Source: Gentiana macrophylla (lineage: Eukaryota > Streptophyta > Magnoliopsida > Gentianales > Gentianaceae). From it: a DNA stretch of 64,000 nucleotides. How positions within the stretch are numbered: position 1 is the first letter of the stretch; each line of letters begins with the position of its first letter. Below the pieces are notes generated by a model. That model made no database searches, had not been told where the DNA came from, and saw nothing but the letters and a program-made list of their open reading frames with translations. The stretch is taken from contig JAOBSW010000644.1 in the NCBI GenBank assembly GCA_026214975.1, positions 62,001-126,000 on the forward strand, written 5' to 3'. The translations under genes and the position numbers were made by a program. Below, piece after piece: positions 55,108 through 64,000 of the stretch.

Positions 55108-58100
55108 TGTTAGAAAATCAACGCGGGAACACAACGGAGTTAAAAATTTGATTTCCTTTTTCCCAAAATCCACTTCATTTAAGCAACGAGCATAAAAGAA
55201 GTAAACAAAAGAATACCTTGCTTGATCCAATTGGATCGACGCTTTGTCTACGGTTGTAGTTTCTGCACGAAGCCGTCCAAGCGTTCGGCCTCTACCGGTG
55301 ATCCACACGAACACCTTGTCGGAATCACATCATGGATTGCTACCAGAAAAACTCGGCTGCTAGACCGACTAGGAAGCTCTCTATTTTTCACAAGAACTAT
55401 TAGCTCTTGGAATTGTGATGTGTAAAAGAGCTTGACACCCACCTCCTATTTATAGTGGATGGGGCTCCCCCTAGTAGAGTAAAGTGGAGGAAAACATTTT
55501 ACTAGTAAAATAAGGAAAATATATTTGATTGATTTATCTCATTAATATTCAATATCTTATATTAAATTTTTCCCTAAGATATATATTGACAATATCTTAT
55601 ATTGAATATATCTTTATCTTATTACCATAAATCTATTTTTCCAAAATCAATTAATATCTAATATTAATATTATGGTAATCTTATTAATTAAATTGCACAA
55701 TTCAAATATATCCTATACACGTAAAACATGCGCCCCTTTTGCCAAATAATTGGCTTCCGGAATATTTTTTAATTAATATAATGCTATGATTAATTAATTG
55801 CAAAATACATGTGTATCAATATACATACATATTCGACACATACATATACATCATATGTATATTTAATTAATCAACTTAATTAATATCTTGTATTATATTT
55901 ATTCATAATAAATAAATACCACCATATTAATTACCACAATAACCTTTATAGCATGAGATAATTCTTTCCTTATTTGGTTATCAACTATAACCACATTTTA
56001 ATCCGGCTAGATGTTCTTATGTGTGTGACCCGATAGGCTTCCGAATAAGTTGGCCGTAGACACAAAGTGAAAATTACGAAAATGCCCTTCATGTCTAACG
56101 ATCATGGAATAGCGTCTAGAAACACACCGTGACCCCCGATCATCGGAAGAGTAAAATGCAATTACTACTATTTTTAATGTGAAACAGTTACCGTGTAACT
56201 TACTGTCCCGGATTTTATCAATATAAAACAACAAGTAATAAACCGGTTAACCTCAAGTGCAAGGATCGTAGTATGGAGGCTAATGCCGGGTCGATCTTAC
56301 GGGGAACTAGACGAATGTGAATCCTAGCTTTTGTTTTCAACTAAACTATTGTCACGAAACTAACCTAAACGAAGAACTAACCTAAACAAATATGCATAAA
56401 AGTAACTAGACAGAGGAAATTAATCCAATGCTAGGCAAGATTGAAAGCGATAAAAACTAGAGTGCAATTAAAAGTAAACTAATCTAGCAATTCAAGTTTA
56501 AAGGATTAAAATCAAATTATAACGAGCGAACAAGCAATCGATCCACCTATCCTATCAACATTCAATTCTAATTGAATTAATTCGTGATCTCTACTCAAGT
56601 CGTGATTCACCTAATCGAAGGCATAAACTCCTATTCTCGTAGTAGGCGAGTTCGTTTTCTAATCTTTTATCTCTCGATGTTAAAGATTACGTCTTTCTAA
56701 CCTAGGCGTGAAATCTTTCAATTTCTAATCTAGAAAATCAATCTAATAACTCTCGTTTTAGTTAGATCGAAGATCTATTCTTTTATCACGGTGATCTAAG
56801 GTTTATATGATTTTCATCAATAAAACAATCACAAAGCAACGATCTTTCGATATAACTGCATTACACAATAATAAATAATGATAAAAGAAACAACTTTGAG
56901 ATAGGAACTCACAGATTAATCACGAATCAAAACTAAATTGTTGAAGGAAGGCTTCACGATGCTTGTTCAAAGAGGTTTTAGCCTCTTATCATCCTCTATG
57001 CAACTTGAATTGACGAATAAAAAGCATAAAAACTATCTAATTAATCTAAGAATTAAAGTGTATAAAACTGGAAGAAAACTATGTAGAAACGCAGCCAAGC
57101 TGCCCCTAGAAATTTAGGGTTCGAATTCTGTGTTTAGGGTTGTGAAACACGCTGCTATTTATAGAAATCAGAGGCGGTGGCAGTAAGTCGGCAATCCGGA
57201 CGCTCGTCCACTCTTCCGGACGCCCGTCCATCATGCTTGGACGCCAAGTGACCGCTCGTCCATCAAGCGTCTGAAGACTCTGTATTGAAATCGACCCTCC
57301 GAACGCTCGTTTGATTTTGTGAACGCCCGTTCCGGTTGAGTCTAATGCGATTTTCACATGTTTATCTCTTTTTCCTCTTCCACTTGATCATTATCTCTTT
57401 CTTTAAAACACTTAGCTCGAATTTTAATCCTTTTGATCACCAATTAAGCCACATAATCGCACCTATAATCACATGGAAAAACATCGCAACTGCAATAAAG
57501 TCCAATTAATTATAATTTCACAATAAAAACACATAATTTATTCAATATTGCGATTAAGTCCTCAAAATATCATTTGCTTAATGAACCATTTAAACACTTA
57601 ATTTCTATGCAATTAACACGAATATGGGGAAAATCGTTATGAAATACAACGTTATAAATCACATAAATTCACCCTTAACACTTACAATCCTATCGCTGTA
57701 ATAATATCCATACGGTCGTTAGTCGAGTGTCAAAACATCAACGACCGTATCTTATAATCTGGATATCATACTCTCTCAAAGTAAATCATTTACTTCCACT
57801 TTGCAAAGATTCATGAGAGTAAGACATTCCTCATAAGAAGGCCCTTTCGGATATTCACCCTTACTGGTAGGGTACGTGATTCCCAGACGACAAAACATGT
57901 ATACTCCGCATGCTTAAGTATCACACCCAATCACTACCACATGATCGCACCATGGCAAGGGGAAACCTCAATAGTGTCAAAGCATGACAATCCACACCGT
58001 GATGCCATGAAGACTCCGGTCCTAAGGATAATTACACAACCGCAATATAGTGTGACACTTAACAGTATAAGTGGGTCAGTCTAACGTACGCATTCTCTAA

Positions 58101-58489
58101 TACACGTCCACGTACAGTCCAAGTGTCTCTACACTTTGATAGACGAGATCTATCCCTGCCCTTAAAGATAGAAGACATCTAATACATGCTAGCCTGTTTA
58201 TACTATCAATGCCCTGTATAATAGTACATCAGCCTAGAGACATTTAAGTATCAAACTTATTAAAGTGATTAGAGATCTCATCAACCATAATCGCCTATCA
58301 TGGTTTCTCTATCACAGTTGAACACTAAGGACGTTATTATATAACAATTCATAATTGGTTCTTTAAAAGAACAAGTATATGACAACAGAAAAGCCATTTA
58401 ATCTATGTATAAACATAAAGAAATAGTAGAAATGATCTGACCCTGCGGATCCGGTCCAACCCGATTGGGTTTAGTACACTATTTCAACA
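55108..58489 (-). repeat. Element E 5' LTR, interrupted by a solo LTR
   Basis: Starts TGTTAGAAAATC and ends TATTTCAACA on the + strand. Without the 1477-bp solo LTR and one 5-bp duplication it is ~1900 bp. Its right part matches the E 3' LTR at 34925-36188. Confidence 0.88.
56204..57680 (-). mobile_element. Solo LTR of the element C family, with target duplication
   Basis: On the minus strand it reads TGTTAAGGGTGAATTT...TCCGGGACA, matching the C LTR along its length. It is flanked by CTTAC on both sides (56199-56203 and 57681-57685), and the E 3' LTR shows the empty site. TATAAATA (minus, 57163-57156) and dyad pairs 57198/57218 and 57301/57321 keep the C promoter geometry. A solo LTR usually arises by LTR-LTR recombination. 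Confidence 0.92.
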
Positions 58490-58619
58490 GGGCGTACGGT
58501 GAAAATGAACCCCCTCTAGAAAAATCTCCCAAGAATAGGCCGCCGGGTCAGGAAGGCGAGTGACAGACCGGCCAGAAATGGGTAGCCGACAAGAATAGGG
58601 AATGAGAAGGCACGGTAGA

Positions 58620-58838
58620 TCTAGGAAAGGGCCCTACACTTCCCTTAGTGCCTCTTTAGAGCACATTTTGGGCTAATTTGAGGATGAGCTACCACGTCCC
58701 CGACCAATGAAGCTCGCTCCCTGGGAAGAATGAGACACGACCTTATACTGCCAGTGTCATCGCAATCACGGACACACCACTGATTCTTGTCGCAAACTTA
58801 GGCAAGAAATAATAAAATTGGCTAACCGCGGGCTCTGA
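58620..58838 (+). pseudogene. Ty3/gypsy (Tat-type) gag fragment
   Basis: In one frame, with stops, it reads YTSLSASLEHILG then YCQCHRNHGHTTDSCRKLRQ and EIIKLANRG. This matches the region around the Cys-His motif of Tat-lineage gag proteins (family knowledge). E is inserted just upstream (58489/58490), so this scrap is probably the older target. 58490-58619 may belong to it but shows no motif. Confidence 0.55.
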
Positions 58839-59909
58839 TCGGCCTTTTCTAAGGGTTCAAAATCAACACGAGTATATCGGGTCAATTGAAGCCTAGAATT
58901 GGCGAGTCAAGGTCGAATCCACAGGGGCGTGAGGTTAAGTATCGAGTGATTGTATACTCTTGTTCCAAGTCAACATTTGCAAGAAAGAATAATAACGATT
59001 TAAGACAACCAAAAGCAATAAACGGATTTAAATCAAATGGTAAAAGAGCTAGCCAAGATAATGTATGTTAATTTGATTATCTCCTATAGTTTCATGAGAA
59101 TAACCTTCCAATGACGATCTTGTGTTAAGATTGATGGTGCAACTATTCCAATCCAGTGATTAGTCCCGTTAGGTGCTCATTAATCACTACATGTCTCTCC
59201 CAAATCCTCACATCGATGAGATTCTACCGGATTAACGTGATTAAACTCTCGATTGCATAGAATAAACTACTCACCCTAATAAGAAATCGAATTCCGGTTA
59301 AGGTTGATTTTACCTATTGGTCATTTTGCCCCCTTTCCCACACAAAGAATCTTCTTTCGATCTCATCTAAGTGTGTGTGCAAGTGTTGTGTGTCAAATCA
59401 ACACAAGAATTGCAAAAATAACAAGTGATGAAAATCAACTAACACATGATACTAGCAGCAAGATTTGTCACTCCCAATCCACTATAGAAGGTAAAACACT
59501 ATCACTTTATCATCATCATGGCTAAGCAAGAAGATTAGCCTTCCATGACTATGAAGATCAAATTGTCACAAAAAAACTTCATAACTATGAACATAAAACT
59601 AGAAATAATAAGAGAAGAATTTACCAACAAGATTGCAATAACTTCAACAGAGAAAATTTGCATTGACTCTTCAAGGTTCTTCCATGGCGGAAAATTACAC
59701 CAAAAGATATAAACTTCCTTCAAAAATATTGCTAAGATTGGGCTAGAAGATCCCTTGAAGATGTTGTCTTCAAGTTCTTCAAAAGTTGGTAGAAATAGTA
59801 ATGGAATGGATGATGAATGACAAACTGAATAAAAGAGGGAAAATTAGAATCCTTCCAGCCGGTGGTCGCCAGGAGGGGGATGGTGGCCGCCGGCCTGACC
59901 CAAGGACAA
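58839..59909. other. Unassigned repetitive-looking sequence
   Basis: No coding frame supported. GGTCGAATCCACAGGGG near 58909 resembles GGTCGATCCCACAGGG in the LTRs of B and D (minus sense), so it may be part of another Athila/Tat-like LTR. 59780-59909 is GC-richer with no recognised content. Confidence 0.35.
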
Positions 59910-61233
59910 TGTTGGTCCCAGAGAAGGGTAAAACTATAGTCAGAGGGGGGGTGAATGACTATAGTGGAGTTTCAAAAACTTTTCTTGTATCTAAAAGCTT
60001 TTGGGCAGCGGATAAGTCCCTTCTTACTATGTTGTTTCAAAGCAGTTTGGACAATCAAAGATATAGATTATAATCTAGGCAATTTAAATGAATGCAGTAA
60101 AGTAAATTTCAGAAAGTAAATTGACACAAGGCTTATAGTGGTTCAGGGTGGTGTAATCCCTTAATCCACTCTTCTCCTGTGATGATTGGAGGAATTCACT
60201 ATTGTTTTCACAAATACAATAGTAAGATTGTCCTTGACTTCCCAAGCTTCACAATCTACAAGACTATCACTCCTTGGCTACAACAACTTCAGTGATTCAG
60301 TCTTTTTCACTGCTCCTTGAGATCAAATCCTTCAACAGCTATCACCAACACAACTCCTTCTCAGATGACTTCTGATTCAGTTGCTTCAGTTTACTGTGAA
60401 TGAGATTCACAAACTTCATTGATCAATCTCAATGCTAAATATAAAATTGTAGTTCTGATGTCTGAGTTGATCTCTAGATGAATCCTTGTAAGTTCGGAGA
60501 GAAAGCTTTTTAAATTGACAGAGTTTCTGCTTGGTTTTCTTTTTCTGAACGTTATTTTTATCTGTCTGTCAATGCCTTCTATTTATAGCCTTGAGTATCC
60601 TTGTTTTGAAATTCCGTCCGTTGGCTATATTAATGAGGGGAATAATCCTTGATTTTATTCTTGATTCCCCCTTAATTACATTCTCCTTGATTCCAGTGAT
60701 CTGATTTTTCTTCAAATGTATAGCAGAAAATCCGTCCTTGATTGATCCTCTATTGATTGTGCATTAAATGCATGATCCTCTGAATCTTCATCATATTTCA
60801 ATTCTGTTCTGATAAGGATTACTTCGCCGTTCTCTGAATGGTCGAGTGATCCATCTGACTTTGCCGTTTACATCTTCCTTCACAGTTTTTGCCTTCATTT
60901 AGCCGAAAGTCGCTTTACTCGCCGATTCACTTTGTTTCCTTCATTACTTGGTTTAAGGAGAATCTTTGTACTTCACTGATCATTGGTTTGGGTGAGATCA
61001 GTGTACACCATATTTGAACATTAAGTTTCATCACTTGAACCATAACTTAGACTTATCCAAGGTCATCACAGACTTCCTTGGTTATAAGTCATACCATTAA
61101 GTCTTCATTGCTTCTCTGCATGTACTTGGCTGGCTTCACTCTGCCGAATGTCTGTTTTACTTTGCTGTCCTACCAACTAGTACAATAATTGTCTGACTTA
61201 ACTTATACAATATGTCAGACTCTAAGTAGAGAC
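59910..61233 (-). repeat. LTR piece related to element F
   Basis: Starts TGTTGGTCCCAGAGAAGGG on the + strand and shares blocks with the F LTR (for example TCCACTCTTCTCCTGTGATG near 60161). It carries the U5-type hairpin at 59933-59965. The other end (CCCAACA-like) is missing; the sequence runs into the T-run of a LINE. No PBS or gag lies to the left, so it was a solo or truncated LTR. Confidence 0.7.
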
Positions 61234-61241
61234 TTTTTTTT

Positions 61242-62039
61242 GAAGCAACTTTATTTTTATTGATATTAATAAAGAGCTACAAAGTTCAACGCCCTATCGT
61301 GGCTCGCCCTAAGTTTACATGATGGAATGCATATCATGGCCTCCTTAAACCTAATGTGTGTCAAACCCAGGGTGGGAAAATCCATCACATTAGGAAGAGT
61401 ACTCGCTCTATGCATCCCCAATAAAACATTGTCTGCCACAGATGATTACAATAGTTTGGTACATAAAGTAAATGAAATGGATTTCCGTCTTCGCTCTATG
61501 CCTCAAGCACAGTCTGGCCGCTCCAGAGCCCGTCATCAAACGACTTGTAGGATGTCTTCCAAACCGATTCACAGCTCGAACTCCATCATGAGGCATCCAA
61601 CCTGCACGAGGGGGTGTCGCCGACACTTGGTTCCGATGTTCTGCATCAAAAGAGTACGTATAACAAAAATATTGCATTCCTATACCGCATGAATTTTGTC
61701 GTAGAAAGAAACAAAAACACCTGATAAGCACCCCAACCAAGAGAGAGGGGTGCGTCCAGATGCTCAAAGCCATGTATCCCTCTATTAGGCATGTTGAGGA
61801 CTGAGCAGCAGCGCCAGGTATGCCCTAGTGTCTGAAAAGGGAAGCACAACCCATGTATGTATGAACCACAATGATAGGCAAAAAAGGGGGGACATGAGGG
61901 GAGCTAAGAGAAAGAAAGAAACGACCTGGATTGCACCCTTCACATGTGAAGAGTGCTTCCCAGAGTGACAGGGATATAATGTATAAGTGATGGTCCATGG
62001 AGGTCATCATGTATAAGTGATCGAATATGTACTGGGACC
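61242..62039 (-). other. LINE 3' non-coding region
   Basis: Between the RNase H remnant and the A-tail. Small open frames on both strands (61327-61849) have no recognisable motif and overlap each other. Confidence 0.5.
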
Positions 62040-62977
62040 CCTTCCTCATGATCATAAAGCTGGTTCCCCCCTTCCAAAGCTGCTAAAGCATCTGCGACTC
62101 TATTGCACTCCACGGTAGATATGGGATATTGTATAAGGCATCCTCCCTGCATTGCCCGTGATCATGGTCACAGAGAGACCGAGTGGCCAAGTACCGAGAG
62201 CATCTTCGGTGGTAATACGATAGACATAAAGGAATCGCTCTCGACATCCACATGAAAGCCGTCAGGAATTTTAAGCAACCCGTAAATGAGATCTTTGATC
62301 TCCGCGTCAATAACAGTCCCCTACCCAAAACCCATCTGAAAGGGCATAATACACCGTCCAAGAGAGTCGCGGAGGATACCTCCCCCATAGGCTAAACCAT
62401 CGCGCACACTCCCGTCAACATTCAACTTGAATCTTCCTAGAGGCGGAGGCATCCATCGTAATTGCATACCTTGTCGCTTAGGGGTCAGTTTGATCTTAAA
62501 CGGCAGAAAGAACGGAGTGTCCCTATCAGTGCCCAGTTCAGTAGACGTGACCATTCTCCGGAAAGTCAGCTGACGGAGCGCACGCTCAATGAGGATAATA
62601 CTACGATTAACAGAGGGTTGAACCGACTCATGCCGGCAAAAATTCCTTTCAGACCAAATACCCCAACATATAAAAATTGGAACAATAAGCTGAATGCGGT
62701 GGATATTCATAACGGAGTTCCTCCAGAAACGGAGCATCGGAACAATCCCCAAAGTCGGATTAAACTGCATTCCGAAGTGACTCATGAAGTGCTTCCAGAT
62801 AGTGGCGGCAAAGTGGCAGTCGATAAAAGTGTGTCTCACCCCATCCCCATTCTGGCAAGCAAAACACTTAGGCACCAGAGTTATGCCCCGCTGTTGTAAG
62901 CTGTGATCAAGGGGGAGGAGGTTATTGATAAGCCTCCAAAAAAAGAATGAAACTTTCAGGGGATGATGTTGTTCCAA
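62040..62977 (-). pseudogene. LINE zinc-binding RVT domain and RNase H
   Basis: 62977-62321 reads VSFFFWRLINNLLPLDHSLQ, then CFACQNGDGVRHTFIDCHFA, the zf-RVT pattern common after plant LINE RTs. RNase H starts FKLNVDGSVRDGLAYGGGIL near 62430 with the first catalytic Asp. The frame is lost near 62325, and the end (VECNRVADALAALEGG, near 62100) is in another frame. Confidence 0.82.
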
Positions 62978-63570
62978 ATGATCGTGTAAAGAACATTAGA
63001 GGTGTGACCGGTACGCACCATGTTCCACGCGGATTTAGTTGTGAACTTGCCATTTGGACTAAGAGTCCATATAAGACGGTCGGCTGTATCACGCTGAAAG
63101 GGTACGTGGCTAATCTCTTCAACAATTTGAGGAGGGAGGTAGGTATGCAACATCTCAGTATTCCACTGCTCATTCACCCAGAACTCATTGACTCTACGAT
63201 AGACATTATTTGGCGGGTCTCCCAGCTCGATGTCAGTCCAATTGTCTCTCCAAAAATCAATATCACCTGCATTGAGTTGCCACGCAATGAACTCCTCCGC
63301 TTTATCCCTCATCTTCCAAACTCTTCGCAACATAGGTGTGGAGGCCCTAGGCTCCCGAGCAACCAGAGGAGATTGCGCACCAACATACGTATCATGGATA
63401 GCCTTGGCCCAAATACCCAATCTCGCTAATACGGATCCGAGTTTTGACAAAGAAAAGTGTCGATAACCTCAAAGAGATTTCTAACCCCCAAACCACCTTC
63501 TGCAATAGGTCTGCATAACTTATCCCATGACCGCCAATGTATATGCCGTACATCCGGTCCACTGTCCTAG
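62956..63570 (-). pseudogene. LINE RT-to-zf-RVT connector
   Basis: 63450-62956 reads WKMRDKAEEFIAWQLNAGDIDFWRDNW and LIWTLSPNGKFTTKSAWNMV, typical of plant LINE ORF2 downstream of RT. It joins the neighbouring pieces through frame changes at about 63400-63570 and 62970. Confidence 0.75.
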
Positions 63571-64000
63571 AGGAATCGATTGAAAATCCGATGGAGATGA
63601 TGTATGACTTCCTTGGGAGGGACAAGCACCTGGAGAATGAAGATAGGTATGGAAGTTAACACATGTCTGACGAGAATCAAATTGCCCCCAAAAGACAGAA
63701 GCCTGTTGCCCCAATGATGTAGCCGCTTCTGAACTTTATCAATAATGTCTTGATAGTAGGCTGTACGATTGCACCCCTGGAAGAGAGGAGCACCCAAGTA
63801 TCGAAACGGCATACTTTCTCTCATAAAACCCAAAGCATTCCGAACCCAATTAATCTGAGTCGGCGAGAGGCTATGTCCGATGAAAGTGCTTTTGGTCGTG
63901 TTAATACGCTTCCCCGAGACTAACTCATAGTAATGAAAAAGGTCCTTGAGGATCCAGAGACCTTTTCTATTGCACCTGGTAAACAAAATAGTGTCATCGG
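63567..64000 (-). pseudogene. LINE reverse transcriptase, C-terminal part
   Basis: The window edge falls at the catalytic box: the two Asp codons are 63998-63996 and 63995-63993, followed by TILFTRC. Then LFHYYELVSGKRINTTKSTF, PFRYLGAPLFQG and KVQKRLHHWGNRLLSFGGNL follow, all standard for plant L1 RT. Open to 63567. Confidence 0.88.

Larger units (their letters stand above)
34925..58489 (-). mobile_element. Element E: decayed Ty1/copia element (minus strand)
   Basis: The LTR reads TGTTGAAATAGTG...TTTTCTAACA on the minus strand. The 3' LTR piece (34925-36188) is preceded by a copia-style PPT (CCAAGTGGGAGAT, 36189-36203). The 5' LTR (55108-58489) is followed by an iMet-type PBS with TGGTAGCAGAGC. 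Internal sequence (36189-39352 and 52960-55107, about 5.3 kb) has no intact gag-pol. E is interrupted by B in its 3' LTR, F in its interior, and a solo LTR in its 5' LTR. Confidence 0.8.
61234..64000 (-). mobile_element. Plant L1-like LINE, 3' part
   Basis: The minus strand shows, from the window edge, RT, a zinc-binding RVT domain and a C-terminal RNase H, then a 3' non-coding stretch ending in a short A-tail (T-run 61234-61241 on +). The tail abuts the F-type LTR piece, which it seems to have entered. The 5' part lies outside the window. Confidence 0.85.

Overview
This is plant nuclear DNA with no host gene that I can recognise. Almost all of it is transposable elements nested in one another. 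The evidence is Ty3/gypsy and Ty1/copia gag-pol fragments of plant type, tRNA-iMet and tRNA-Asp-type primer binding sites, long LTRs of 1.5-1.95 kb, and a plant L1-like LINE at the right edge. I cannot name the species.

Layout. Element A (1-7846, +) is a Tekay/Del-type chromovirus with gag, PR, RT, RNase H, INT and a chromodomain remnant; its left LTR is cut by the window edge. A lies inside the 3' LTR of element B, an Athila-like Ty3/gypsy element in minus orientation. B is split: its 3' part is 7847-9222 and its 5' part is 31428-34924. Between them lie element C (9223-23985, +), an Athila-type element with gag-pol and an extra 3' gene, and element D (23986-31427, +), a relative of B with both LTRs but no recognisable gag-pol. 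B sits in the 3' LTR of element E (34925-58489, -), a decayed Ty1/copia element. E also carries a C-family solo LTR in its 5' LTR (56204-57680, TSD CTTAC) and element F (39358-52954, -, TSD ATATG). F is a SIRE/Maximus-like Ty1/copia element with gag-pol and an extra 3' reading frame of about 4 kb. Right of E come a Ty3/gypsy (Tat-type) gag scrap, an F-related LTR piece (59910-61233), and the 3' part of a LINE (61234-64000, -). Inferred age order: the gag scrap, then E, then B, F and the solo LTR, then A, D and C.

How parts work together. In each full element the LTRs promote transcription, the PBS primes minus-strand synthesis, the PPT primes plus-strand synthesis, and gag-pol supplies particle, protease, RT/RNase H and integrase. 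Every gag-pol copy here has stops or frameshifts. C and F, from different superfamilies, each add a 3' gene after pol. Each of these has promoter-like sequence in front and a region that looks like the plant 'putative transposon protein' fold.

Most unusual signals. (1) Pairs of short palindromes, with centres about two helical turns apart (20-23 bp), lie beside the TATA boxes of the LTR promoters in C and D, in the LTR of A, in leaders, and upstream of the 3' gene of C. A and D share one almost identical cassette of about 45 bp. (2) Hairpins with different stem sequences but preserved pairing occur at the U5 end of the F-type LTRs and as an array in the leader of E. (3) The 3' reading frame of F is as large as a pol gene and seems to have its own promoter. 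(4) Differences between paired LTRs cluster at CTG/CAG words in a way that suggests methylation-linked change or a consensus artefact, so stop codons and frameshifts should be read with caution.
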